Positions 8,237 through 17,350 of a stretch of DNA of 64,000 nt are shown piece after piece. The translations under genes were made by a program, and so were the position numbers. Under the pieces are notes generated by a model, which was not told the origin of the DNA, did no database searches, and saw only the letters and a list, made by a program, of their open reading frames with translations. The DNA is from CADEDV01 sp048498035 (GTDB lineage: Bacteria; Bacteroidota; Bacteroidia; Chitinophagales; Chitinophagaceae), in contig JBEHYT010000004.1 in assembly GCA_048498035.1 (NCBI GenBank), forward strand, positions 168,495 through 232,494. The letters are read 5' to 3'. The first letter of the stretch is position 1. Each line of letters opens with the position of its first letter.

Positions 8237-9100
8237 ATGCGCACACGTAAATTATTTTTGATTTTATTGATTGCTGTTTTAATTCTAAATGCAGGAATTT
8301 TACAGGCGCAACGATATAAGGTTGGTGTAATTGACCTGATGTTGTTAAAACGACAAAAATTGGGCGCCATTCCCCTTGCGCGAGAGGTTGACGCAGATGG
8401 GTTGGAGGTGGATATGGGTGGTTTGGGAAACCGACCTACGTTCGAGAATCAATTATTAAATGACAGCATTCGAGAAGCATTTTTAAAAAAGGCAGAGGAG
8501 CAGCATATTGAACTTTTTTCATTGGGAATGACCGGTTATTATGCACAGTCGTTCTGTGAACGCGAGGAATATATCAGGTCGATTGAGGACTGTATTAAAA
8601 CGATGCAGTTGATGCATATCAAAACTGCATTTTTGCCGCTGGGTGTGCAGTGTGATTTGAGGAAAAATCCGGCGGTCCGTGATTCGGTAGTAGCGCGGTT
8701 GAAGGTGGTGGGAAAGATGGCGAAAGAGGCCGGCGTAGTAATTGGTATAGAAACGGCATTGGATGCAAAGGGAGAAGTAGCATTGCTGAAGGAAATTGGA
8801 TCAAAGAACATCAGGATTTATTTTAACTTCTCTAATCCCTTGAAAGAAGGCAGGGATTTGATCAGTGAATTAAAGATCCTGGGCAGGAAACGTATCTGTA
8901 TGATTCATGCCACCAACAAAGACGGTGTGTGGTTGCAGAATGATACGCAGATCGATATGGGAAAAGTGAAGAAGACGCTCGATAAAATGAAATGGCGCGG
9001 TTGGCTGGTAGTGGAGCGGAGCCGGGATGCTACACGTCCGCGCGATGTGAAATACAACTTTAGTGCGAATGTGGCTTACCTGAAAAGCATCTTTCAGTGA
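8237..9100 (+). CDS. Exported sugar phosphate isomerase/epimerase-like TIM barrel protein
   Basis: 287 residues with an N-terminal signal sequence (hydrophobic residues about 5-20, ending ILQAQ). The body matches the xylose-isomerase-like/AP-endonuclease-2 TIM barrel family: ADGLEVDMGGLG near strand 2, a central GVVIGIETALDAKG with the conserved glutamate, MIHATNKDG, and WLVVERSRD at the last strand with a further glutamate. Family enzymes are divalent-metal isomerases or epimerases of sugars. An exported version would act on free sugars or glycoside products in the periplasm. It lies 5 bases after the esterase gene and is the last plus-strand gene of the operon. The exact reaction is not known. 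Confidence 0.75.
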   Translation: MRTRKLFLILLIAVLILNAGILQAQRYKVGVIDLMLLKRQKLGAIPLAREVDADGLEVDMGGLGNRPTFENQLLNDSIREAFLKKAEEQHIELFSLGMTGYYAQSFCEREEYIRSIEDCIKTMQLMHIKTAFLPLGVQCDLRKNPAVRDSVVARLKVVGKMAKEAGVVIGIETALDAKGEVALLKEIGSKNIRIYFNFSNPLKEGRDLISELKILGRKRICMIHATNKDGVWLQNDTQIDMGKVKKTLDKMKWRGWLVVERSRDATRPRDVKYNFSANVAYLKSIFQ

Positions 9101-9153
9101 AACCTGTCAGGTTTATCGGGAAGATCAGAAATCCGCAACATCTATACCCTTGC

Positions 9154-10359
9154 TTATACCTTTTTTAAATCAGGAAGAAAACTTGTGAAAAGGCCAATAA
9201 GCGGGAGAAACGAACAGACCAGGAACATGTTCTGCACGCCCCAATGGTCTGCCAGAATGCCAAGCAGCGCGGATCCCAAGCCACCCATTCCAAACGCAAA
9301 TCCAAAAAACAAACCGGAAACCATCCCGATTTTACCGGGCAACAATTCCTGCGCATATACCAATATGGCAGAAAAGGCCGATGCCAGGATAAACCCGATG
9401 AATACCGTCAGGATCGTAACTGCCAGCAACGGCACGTGTGGCAACAACAATGTAAATGGCGCCGCACCCAGGATCGAAAACCATATCACATATTTTCTTC
9501 CAAACCGGTCGCCGATTGGTCCGCCTAACAGCGTGCCCGCAGCTACTGCCGCCAGGAAAATAAACAGGTGAAATTGTGCATTCTGCACACTCAGATGAAA
9601 TTTATCAATCAGGAAAAATGTATAATAGCTGGTCATGCTTGCCAGGTAGAAATATTTGGAGAAGATCAGCACCAGCAGTATACCGATGGCCATTTTGATC
9701 TTCCGTTTTGATAAAATGAGATGGCCTGTTTCCTCTTTTTTCTTCTTCGGCCTAATCAGGTGCATATTGCCCATATACCATTTTCCAATGGTAAACAGAA
9801 CAACAATCGCCAGCAGCGCCAGCAACGAAAACCAAAGCACGTTTTGCTGGCCGTGTGGCACAATAATAATTGCTGCCAGCAAGGGCCCTATTGCGCTTCC
9901 GGCATTTCCTCCCACCTGAAAAATGGATTGCGCCAATCCTCTCTTTCCGCCCGAGGCCATATAAGCCACCTTCGACGCCTCCGGGTGAAAAATGGACGAG
10001 CCCATGCCAATCAATCCCACCGCTATCAGCAGCACACCATAATGATTTGCCAATGCCAATACCACTAAACCGATCAATGAAACACTCATGCCTGCCGCTA
10101 ACGAGTACGGCTGCGGCTTTTTGTCGGTATAAAAGCCAACAAAGGGTTGCAGCAACGATGCGGATAACTGGAACGTGAGCGTGATGATGCCGATCTGCGC
10201 AAAACTCAATCCGTAATTCGTTTTTACCATTGGGTAAATAGAAGGGATTAACGACTGGATCGTGTCATTGAGCATATGCGAAAAACTGATCGCGAAGAGG
10301 ATCGGGTAAATGGTAGTAACGGGACGTTCCCCGGAAACTGAACTGCTTGTAGAGATCAT
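9154..10359 (-). CDS. MFS transporter, fosmidomycin-resistance (Fsr)-like
   Basis: A 401-residue major facilitator with about 12 membrane segments. The N-terminal half has the Fsr-type SHMLNDTIQSLIPSIYP and QPFVGFYTDKKP, an MFS loop 2-3 motif. A second loop (GGPIGDRFGRK) marks the C-terminal half. Fsr-type proteins are drug/proton antiporters; many are of unknown physiological substrate. It is transcribed against the acid-sugar operon and ends 53 bases from it, and diverges from the GH141-like gene. It may export a metabolite or toxic compound; the sequence does not show a link with sugar catabolism. Confidence 0.85.
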   Translation of the reverse strand: MISTSSSVSGERPVTTIYPILFAISFSHMLNDTIQSLIPSIYPMVKTNYGLSFAQIGIITLTFQLSASLLQPFVGFYTDKKPQPYSLAAGMSVSLIGLVVLALANHYGVLLIAVGLIGMGSSIFHPEASKVAYMASGGKRGLAQSIFQVGGNAGSAIGPLLAAIIIVPHGQQNVLWFSLLALLAIVVLFTIGKWYMGNMHLIRPKKKKEETGHLILSKRKIKMAIGILLVLIFSKYFYLASMTSYYTFFLIDKFHLSVQNAQFHLFIFLAAVAAGTLLGGPIGDRFGRKYVIWFSILGAAPFTLLLPHVPLLAVTILTVFIGFILASAFSAILVYAQELLPGKIGMVSGLFFGFAFGMGGLGSALLGILADHWGVQNMFLVCSFLPLIGLFTSFLPDLKKV

Positions 10360-10378
10360 GCAAAAGGATTAGTGGATG

Positions 10379-10386
10379 CAAAATTA
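10379..10386 (-). promoter_or_regulatory. Putative -7 element (TAATTTTG) for the MFS gene
   Basis: On the minus strand TAATTTTG matches the Bacteroidota TAnnTTTG -7 consensus, 20 bases upstream of the ATG at 10359. I found no well-spaced TTG -33 element, so this is a partial promoter match. The rest of the 219-base gap to the divergent GH141-like gene shows no clear plus-strand promoter. Confidence 0.4.
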
Positions 10387-10578
10387 GCCCGCCAAACCGA
10401 TCCACGAAAAAACAGCCTTTCGGGATGCGGAAATACTACAGGACAGGCTGGATGGTAAATCGTGTCCGAAATAGTAAAATCCTCCATCTTTTTAGCGATT
10501 CCGTGCATTTTTCAGGCTGCAACAGCTTGGTACATTTAAACACTAATTGCCTGTTTCACAGACACAATTGACCGAAAA

Positions 10579-12477
10579 ATGAAACGATTGCCTACCTGCC
10601 TGCTGGTACTCCAGTTGCTGCTTTTTTTTCCTGCCCACAGCGCCGAGATCTTCGTTGCTCCCGGTGGCAATGATAGCAATGATGGTAGCCGCCAACATCC
10701 ACTCGCTTCCGTTTCAGCAGCCCTCCGGATGGCACGGGAAATGCGCAGGTTACGGGATCCCGCAATCCAACATGGTATTCACATTTTTTTGGCCGGCGGC
10801 AATTATTTTCTCGCAGAGTCAATTTTTGTGCGGCCGGAAGACAGCGGTACGCCAGATTCGCCCACAACCATCGAGGCCATGCCCGGCCAGCAACCCGTTT
10901 TAAACGGCGGACTGCCTATAGCGAATTGGAGCCTTCTCAAAACTTCATCCCCGGTAATGGCACCAGCAGCCCGGGGGAAATTATGGGTAGCCGACCTGCC
11001 GGAAGGTATCAGCAATACGCGTCAGCTGTGGGTTAATAATACCAAGGCAATTCGCGCACGTGATAGAAATGGCGATAGTATGAACCGCATCCTGAACTGG
11101 GATCATCAACGTGCCGAATGCTGGATACCGACGCCACCGCAAAAAGGCCTGGAAAATATTCGGGGACTTGAATTTTTTATTCACCAGTGGTGGGCCACAG
11201 CGGTGCTTCGGGTAAAAAATCTTGAAGTACATGGCGACAGTACCCGGCTCCAGTTTTTTGAGCCGGAAAGTCATATTCAAAATGAACATCCCTGGCCGGC
11301 GCCATGGCTTTCGGAGAAAACCGGCAACTCAGCTTTTTATCTTAGCAATGCACTGCAATTTATTGATGAGCCGGGAGAGTGGTACCTGGATATCGCTGCG
11401 CGTAAAATTTACTACTGGCCCCGCCCGGGTGAAAATATGAACAGTGCTGTTGCAATCGTTCCGGCACTGGAAACTATTGTTCGCGCAGAAGGAACTGCTG
11501 ATGCGCCAGTGCGCAACTTCCGGTTTCGCAATATCTCATTTGAATACGCCGGTTGGCTTCGACCATCGGAGAAAGGTCACGTACCACTGCAGGCGGGCAT
11601 GTATCTGCTGGATGCCTATAAATTGAAAATTCCGGGAACACCGGATAAAAAGGGCCTCGAAAACCAGGCCTGGATTGGCCGACAACCGGCTGCTGCCATT
11701 GTCCGCTTTGCGGATAATATTCAATTTGACCAATGCCGCTTTGCCCACCTGGCGGCTACTGGTCTTGATCTCGTAAAAGGGGTAAGCAATTCCATTATAA
11801 ATGGATCCGTCTTTTATGATGTAGGCGGCACCGGCATCCAGGAAGGAATGTTTAGCGAAGAAGCGTGGGAAACGCACATTCCCTATGACCCCGCCGACCT
11901 GCGTGACCTTTGTACGGGAAACCGTATTACCAACAATCTGGTTTCCAACGCATGCAATGAAGACTGGGGTTGCGTTGGCATTGGTGCCGGTTATGTGCGA
12001 AACAGTTACATCGCCCACAACGAAGTGCGTGATATAACCTATTCCGGTATATGCATAGGTTGGGGATGGACGCGCACCGTGAATGCGATGCGTAATAACA
12101 TTGTTTTTGCCAATAAAGTGCATCACTACGCACGTGAAATGTATGATGTAGGCGGGCTTTACACATTGTCTGCAATGCCGGGCACCGTGATCAGCGACAA
12201 TTATATCGATTCCATTTACAAAGCGCCGTACCCACATGATCCCAACCACTGGTTCTATTATTACCTCGACGAAGGCTCTTCTTATATCACGATCAAAAAT
12301 AACTGGAGCCCATCTGAAAAAGTAATGCGCAACTCCAACGGCCCTGGAAATGTTTGGGAAAACAATGGTCCGCAGGTTGCCGACAGTATTAAACGAAATG
12401 CGGGCCTGGAGCCGGCTTATCAATATTTATTATCTACTGTGCCAGCGATCAATAACAACTGGCCCATCAATCATTAA
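10579..12477 (+). CDS. GH141-like right-handed parallel beta-helix glycoside hydrolase
   Basis: A 632-residue exported protein: signal peptide (residues 1-21, ending AHSA), then EIFVAPGGNDSNDG and HPLASVSAALRMAR, the standard opening of secreted beta-helix carbohydrate enzymes. A long run of beta-helix coils covers about 270-600, with repeated N-rich turns (NRITNNLVSNAC, YIAHNEVRDITYSGI, NNIVFANKV). The overall plan matches GH141, whose founding member is an alpha-L-fucosidase acting on RG-II. It is the first gene of the 13-gene operon, preceded by a 219-base divergent intergenic region that should hold the operon promoter. Assignment to GH141 is by remembered family features, not by search; other beta-helix families such as GH120 are alternatives. 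Confidence 0.68.
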   Translation: MKRLPTCLLVLQLLLFFPAHSAEIFVAPGGNDSNDGSRQHPLASVSAALRMAREMRRLRDPAIQHGIHIFLAGGNYFLAESIFVRPEDSGTPDSPTTIEAMPGQQPVLNGGLPIANWSLLKTSSPVMAPAARGKLWVADLPEGISNTRQLWVNNTKAIRARDRNGDSMNRILNWDHQRAECWIPTPPQKGLENIRGLEFFIHQWWATAVLRVKNLEVHGDSTRLQFFEPESHIQNEHPWPAPWLSEKTGNSAFYLSNALQFIDEPGEWYLDIAARKIYYWPRPGENMNSAVAIVPALETIVRAEGTADAPVRNFRFRNISFEYAGWLRPSEKGHVPLQAGMYLLDAYKLKIPGTPDKKGLENQAWIGRQPAAAIVRFADNIQFDQCRFAHLAATGLDLVKGVSNSIINGSVFYDVGGTGIQEGMFSEEAWETHIPYDPADLRDLCTGNRITNNLVSNACNEDWGCVGIGAGYVRNSYIAHNEVRDITYSGICIGWGWTRTVNAMRNNIVFANKVHHYAREMYDVGGLYTLSAMPGTVISDNYIDSIYKAPYPHDPNHWFYYYLDEGSSYITIKNNWSPSEKVMRNSNGPGNVWENNGPQVADSIKRNAGLEPAYQYLLSTVPAINNNWPINH

Positions 12478-12480
12478 TAC

Positions 12481-13542
12481 ATGCTAAACGTTGGAATACT
12501 GGGATTGGGAGAAGGCCGTAGCACGATGTCGGCCGCACTGCAAAGTGAAAAACTTTCACTGCGAACGATCTGTGATTCAAATGAAAATTTGTGTAAACAA
12601 CGTTGCCAGGAATTTGGGTTTGAAAACTATACAACGCGGTATGAAGATATGTTGAATGATCCGGCTATTGATATTATCGCCATTTATACGCCGGATCACT
12701 TGCACGCGTCACATGTAAAAATGGCGCTGGAGCACGACAAGCACGTGGTTTGTACCAAACCATTTATTGACGATTTGTCAAAAGCCAAAGAACTGATCAA
12801 TCTTCAAAAAGCTTCCGGGAAAAAGGTGTTTGTAGGACAAAGCTCCCGCTTCTTTGAACCGATGCGCAAGCAACGTGCCGACTATGAAGCCGGACTTATT
12901 GGTGAACTGATCACCGTGGAATCTTACTACCATGCAGACCATCGCTGGTTTTTGGATAAACCCTGGTCGCTGCAACAATCGTTTAAATGGCTGTATGGTG
13001 GACTTAGTCACCCGGTGGATTTTATCCGTTGGTATCTCCCCGAAATAGAAGAAGTAATGGGTTATGGTATGCTCAGCAGCAATGGGAAAAAAGGTGGTTT
13101 GCAAAACCCGGATACGATGCATTTTATCATGCGTGCAAGGGATGGACGTGTTGCACGTGTAAGTGGATGCTACACCGGCCCTGTGCAGCCGGTAACAAGA
13201 GACAGTGAAATGAGTTGCATCCTGCGCGGCACGGAAGGATGCAGCCAGGGTGATTATATGGATTTACGGTACGCCATTACAGATAAGACCGGGGAAGAAC
13301 GAATGCTGACCTGGGAGCATAAACTGAAACATTATTTCCGGTTTGAAGGCAAGAGCCACCATGCCGGTGAATACCAGAATTACCTGGAATATTTCGCTGA
13401 TGCAGTAGAAAATGATACAACGGCGTATCCGGATCTGCAGGAAGGAATCGGGACCATCGTGTTACTGCAAAGTATGGATCGCAGCCTGGCAACGGGAAAG
13501 CCGGTGAGCCTTTCAGCTATTCGTAATGAATTTGGACTTTAA
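12481..13542 (+). CDS. Gfo/Idh/MocA family NAD(P)-dependent oxidoreductase
   Basis: 353 residues, cytoplasmic. The Rossmann motif is GILGLGEG (residues 5-12), the EKP-type signature appears as CTKP with its lysine (about residue 95), and the catalytic-domain motif is GGLSHPVDFIRW with the histidine and aspartate. Family members oxidise sugars, inositols and sugar acids at a hydroxyl group. It begins three bases after the GH141-like gene. D-apiose dehydrogenases of the apiose pathway belong to this family, so with a RuBisCO-like protein and DUF1537 kinase downstream it is a candidate for oxidising a sugar released from RG-II. The Cys-Thr before Lys-Pro instead of Glu is a family variation. Substrate inferred only. 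Confidence 0.85.
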   Translation: MLNVGILGLGEGRSTMSAALQSEKLSLRTICDSNENLCKQRCQEFGFENYTTRYEDMLNDPAIDIIAIYTPDHLHASHVKMALEHDKHVVCTKPFIDDLSKAKELINLQKASGKKVFVGQSSRFFEPMRKQRADYEAGLIGELITVESYYHADHRWFLDKPWSLQQSFKWLYGGLSHPVDFIRWYLPEIEEVMGYGMLSSNGKKGGLQNPDTMHFIMRARDGRVARVSGCYTGPVQPVTRDSEMSCILRGTEGCSQGDYMDLRYAITDKTGEERMLTWEHKLKHYFRFEGKSHHAGEYQNYLEYFADAVENDTTAYPDLQEGIGTIVLLQSMDRSLATGKPVSLSAIRNEFGL

Positions 13543-13562
13543 TATTAAAACGTCAGAACAAG

Positions 13563-15143
13563 GTGAACGATATTTTATCACGATTGCAATGGGTTGATTA
13601 CCTCATCGTAGCGCTTTACCTGCTGGTGTTATTGTATATCGGTTACCGGGCAAGTTTTGCAAAGCGAAAAAAAGATGAGAATCTCTTTCTTGCGGGTAAA
13701 TCGCTCAAATGGTATAATATCGGCTTTAATATGTGGGGTACCAATGTGGGACCTTCCATGTTACTCGCTTTTGCGAGTATTGGTTATACAACAGGCATCG
13801 TTGCAGGAAACTTTGAATGGTATGCCTTTGTTTTTCTTTTCCTGCTGGCCATGGTATTTGCGCCCCGCTATCTCGCCAGTAAAGTTACCACCATGCCCGA
13901 GTTTATGGGGCAACGATATGGAGATGACACGCGAACCATACTGGCGTGGTATGCACTGGTAAAAATTCTCATTTCCTGGCTTTCACTTGGTCTTTTTGCG
14001 GGTGGATTCCTGGTGCGACAAATCCTGCATATTCCCATGGCGCAATCTGTTGTTGTACTGGTGTTATTTGCGGGATTGTTTGCATTTGCCGGGGGACTGA
14101 AAGCAATTGCACGGGTAAATACGTTCCAGATGATCCTATTGATCGTGGTGTCCTTCCTGCTTACTTTTATCGGGCTGCACAAAGTAGGAGGGATCAGCGC
14201 GCTGTTTCATAATACCCCGCGCTCCTACTGGAATCTTATTCATCCTGCAAATGATAAAAGTTATCCCTGGCCGGCAATTCTATTAGGTTACCCGGTGGCT
14301 GCGGTTGCTTTTTTCTGTACAGACCAGGCGATGGTGCAGTCTGTGTTGGGCGCGAAAAACCTGAAACAGGGACAACTGGGCGTAAGTTTTATTGGTTGGT
14401 TGAAAATATTGTCATTGCCGCTGTTCATTATTCCAGGTATCATTTGCTTTGAACTTTTTCCCAACCTGAAAAGCCCCGACGAAGCCTATATGACGCTGGT
14501 GACAAATCTCTTCCCAGCCGGTTTGAACGGTCTTGTGATCGTAGTGCTGATAGCAGTATTGGTAGGTACTATCGGCTCATCGCTCAACGCCCTCAGTACC
14601 GTATTCACTACTGATATTTATGTAAAAAAGATAAATCCTGCTGCCACCAACGCACAGGTCATCAAAGTAGGAAGATGGTCAGTGCTGGCCGGATGTTTTT
14701 TTGCCGTCGCGATGGCGATTGCCATTGACCAGATCCGTGGTTTGAATTTGTTTGACGTTTTCCAGGCCGTATTAGGATTTATCGCACCCCCATTATCAGT
14801 GGTTTTCCTGCTGGCTGTATTCTGGAAAAAAACCACGCGACAGGCGGTCAACTTTACGCTTTCGTGGGGCTCTGGTATTAGTCTCGGTATTGGCATATTA
14901 TACCTGTGGGTGTTGCCGGCATCAACCTATACATTCTGGCCACATTACCTGTTGCTTTCCTTTTTCATTTTTGCGCTGCTCCTCGTAATAGCGATAATTA
15001 TTTCACTCGGATCGGGAGCAGCAGGACGAGCAGTTGAAATGGACAGATCATTGTTGCCAAAAACAGACAAAATAGTATGGAGGGTCTGGATTGCGTTGAT
15101 CATTGTGATGATCAGCCTGTATATTTTCTTTAACGGGTTTTAA
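13563..15143 (+). CDS. Sodium:solute symporter (SSS) family transporter
   Basis: A 526-residue membrane protein starting at GTG 13563, the only sensible start before the first membrane segment (VDYLIVALYLLVLLYIGY). About 13-14 hydrophobic segments, with FLAGKSLKWYNIGFNMWGTN, the family N-terminal signature. It lies 20 bases after the dehydrogenase gene and 2 bases before the GH78 gene. It is expected to take up a sugar or sugar acid released by the neighbouring hydrolases, using sodium. It is divergent from the symporter at 5264, so different cargo is likely. Confidence 0.87.
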   Translation: MNDILSRLQWVDYLIVALYLLVLLYIGYRASFAKRKKDENLFLAGKSLKWYNIGFNMWGTNVGPSMLLAFASIGYTTGIVAGNFEWYAFVFLFLLAMVFAPRYLASKVTTMPEFMGQRYGDDTRTILAWYALVKILISWLSLGLFAGGFLVRQILHIPMAQSVVVLVLFAGLFAFAGGLKAIARVNTFQMILLIVVSFLLTFIGLHKVGGISALFHNTPRSYWNLIHPANDKSYPWPAILLGYPVAAVAFFCTDQAMVQSVLGAKNLKQGQLGVSFIGWLKILSLPLFIIPGIICFELFPNLKSPDEAYMTLVTNLFPAGLNGLVIVVLIAVLVGTIGSSLNALSTVFTTDIYVKKINPAATNAQVIKVGRWSVLAGCFFAVAMAIAIDQIRGLNLFDVFQAVLGFIAPPLSVVFLLAVFWKKTTRQAVNFTLSWGSGISLGIGILYLWVLPASTYTFWPHYLLLSFFIFALLLVIAIIISLGSGAAGRAVEMDRSLLPKTDKIVWRVWIALIIVMISLYIFFNGF

Positions 15144-15145
15144 TT

Positions 15146-17350
15146 ATGATTATGAGAAGAATTATTCTAAAAAACACAAAAAGAAATTTTTTCCGTGGGC
15201 CGATACTGTTGGTGTTGCTACTTATGTTAGAGCTCAACGTGCAGGCACAACAGGCCACCTGGATTTGGTACCCGGGCGATTTTGAAATAGAATTGGCTAA
15301 TGCCATGCAAAACCGTCGCACGGAACGCGGAACATTTTTTCCTGTTTTCTGGAAAATCGACAGCCATTATCCACTGATGGATTTTCATAAAATAGTAAAC
15401 CTGGCCAAACCCGAACGCGTAGCTGTTTTTGTAGAAGGTATTTACAATATAAAAATAGACGGCAAGCCTGTTGAAGGAAGCCCGGCAGAAATCACCGTGC
15501 CTGCCGGCCAACACAAGATCAATGTAAAAGTATATAACCAGGCGCAGGTTCCAGCCATCTATCTCAAAGGCAATACCATTGTTACAGATTCATCCTGGTT
15601 AGTAACGTTTGAAGATAAGGAGTGGATTGATGAAACTGGTAAAACCTCAGACGTATCAGCCACCAAATGGCTTAATGCCGGGTATTGGAATTTTAACACA
15701 CCCGCGCAGCGTCCCTCTCAATTTGCTTTGCCAGTGCGTCGCCAGTCGGCACAGTCCGCATCGCGAAGCGGCAACACATTTCTACTCGATTTTGGAAAAG
15801 AGACTTTTGGGTTTTTGCAGTTGCACGGATTAAAGGGAAAAGGGAAATTGTCGGTCTACTATGGTGAATCCAAAGAAGAAGCACTGTCTGAAGAACATTG
15901 CGAAACACTCGATCGCCTTGAGGTGAACAATGCCACTAAAAAGGAATATCGTTTTCCGCTCTCTAAGGCCTTTCGCTATGTGCGCATTGTGCCGGGGAAT
16001 AATGTAACGCTCGATTCCGCCTCTATGTGGTATGAATATGCCGATGTGAAAGAACGCGGCTCGTTCCAGTGTAACGACGAAGAAATTAACCAGATCTACG
16101 ACGTTGCGAAATATACGTTTCACCTGAATACCAGGGAATTTTTCATCGACGGCATCAAGCGCGATCGCTGGGTGTGGAGCGGAGATGCATACCAGAGCTA
16201 CCTTATGAATTATTACCTGTTTTTCGATAGCCCAACCGTTACCCGTACACTGATGGCGCTCCGCGGAAAGGATCCGGTTACCTCGCATATCAACACCATC
16301 ATGGATTACACGTTCTATTGGTTTTTGGGTATCTATGATTACTATCTCTATACCGGCGATGATTCGTTTATCCGGCAGTTCTACCCACGCATGCAATCAC
16401 TGATGGAATATTGCCTGGGGCGAAGAGATAAAGACGGACTAATGCAGGGAATGCCGGGCGATTGGATTTTTATCGACTGGGCGGCAGGATTGAGCAAAAA
16501 AGGTGAAGTGAGCTTTGAACAACTACTGCTTTGTCGCAGCCTTGAAACAATGACCATTTGCGCAAAAATTGCAGGCGATAATACCGGTAGTGAGAAATAC
16601 CAGGGATTGTCGGCAGAACTGCGAAAAAAGCTATTTACTTATTATTGGAATCCCGAAAAGAATGCATTGGTACACAGCCGGGTGGATGGACAGCCTACGA
16701 ATAACGTGACGCGCTATGCCAATATGTTTTCCATTTTTTTCAATTATTTTTCTGATGCACAAAAGCAGGCGGTAAAAAGATCTGTATTGCTCAACGATAG
16801 CGTACAGAAAATTACTACGCCTTATATGCGTTTTTATGAATTGGAAGCGCTTTGCGCGATGGGTGAACAAAGCTATGTACTCAATGAAATGAAGGATTAT
16901 TGGGGCGGAATGTTAAAATTGGGCGCAACTACCTTCTGGGAAGAATACAATCCATCAAAAAAAGGAACAGAACATCTTGCTATGTATGGCCGGGAATTTG
17001 GAAAAAGTCTTTGCCATGCCTGGGGTGCCAGCCCGATTTACCTGCTGGGAAAATATTATCTAGGCGTAGCGCCAACTGCGCCCGGTTATCAAACCTATCG
17101 CGTTTCGCCCCTGTTGGGCGGATTAAAATGGATGCAGGGCAAAGTGCCAACACCGCACGGGGAAGTAAGCGTTTATTGCAGTACTAATTCCATCAAAGTA
17201 AGGGGAGATGAAGGCCGCGGAATTTTACATTTTCAAAGTAAAACAACTCCACGCGCGGGATCAACTTCAATCCAACAGGTGGCCGCCAATACCTACGAAC
17301 TTACAATTGAGCCTGGAACCGATTATACTATTGAATATACAGCGCTATGA
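15146..17350 (+). CDS. GH78-like alpha-L-rhamnosidase
   Basis: A 734-residue exported protein. The signal sequence runs to about residue 33 (NVQAQ). The middle holds beta-sandwich segments, then the (alpha/alpha)6 barrel starting near residue 310 with FFIDGIKRDRWVWSGDAY. In that motif the D..RDR..W.GD residues correspond to the GH78 general-acid region. Further barrel parts are MQGMPGDWIFIDWA and TTFWEEYNPS with a conserved glutamate. GH78 enzymes remove alpha-L-rhamnose; RG-II and RG-I both contain it. The start may be ATG 15146 or ATG 15152. Its stop overlaps the GH127 start (ATGA), so the two are translationally coupled. Confidence 0.83.
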   Translation: MIMRRIILKNTKRNFFRGPILLVLLLMLELNVQAQQATWIWYPGDFEIELANAMQNRRTERGTFFPVFWKIDSHYPLMDFHKIVNLAKPERVAVFVEGIYNIKIDGKPVEGSPAEITVPAGQHKINVKVYNQAQVPAIYLKGNTIVTDSSWLVTFEDKEWIDETGKTSDVSATKWLNAGYWNFNTPAQRPSQFALPVRRQSAQSASRSGNTFLLDFGKETFGFLQLHGLKGKGKLSVYYGESKEEALSEEHCETLDRLEVNNATKKEYRFPLSKAFRYVRIVPGNNVTLDSASMWYEYADVKERGSFQCNDEEINQIYDVAKYTFHLNTREFFIDGIKRDRWVWSGDAYQSYLMNYYLFFDSPTVTRTLMALRGKDPVTSHINTIMDYTFYWFLGIYDYYLYTGDDSFIRQFYPRMQSLMEYCLGRRDKDGLMQGMPGDWIFIDWAAGLSKKGEVSFEQLLLCRSLETMTICAKIAGDNTGSEKYQGLSAELRKKLFTYYWNPEKNALVHSRVDGQPTNNVTRYANMFSIFFNYFSDAQKQAVKRSVLLNDSVQKITTPYMRFYELEALCAMGEQSYVLNEMKDYWGGMLKLGATTFWEEYNPSKKGTEHLAMYGREFGKSLCHAWGASPIYLLGKYYLGVAPTAPGYQTYRVSPLLGGLKWMQGKVPTPHGEVSVYCSTNSIKVRGDEGRGILHFQSKTTPRAGSTSIQQVAANTYELTIEPGTDYTIEYTAL

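Noticed and set aside
11536..12423. A 295-codon minus-strand frame inside the GH141-like gene
   Set aside because: It is fully antisense to a well-supported coding region, with composition unlike real proteins of the window.
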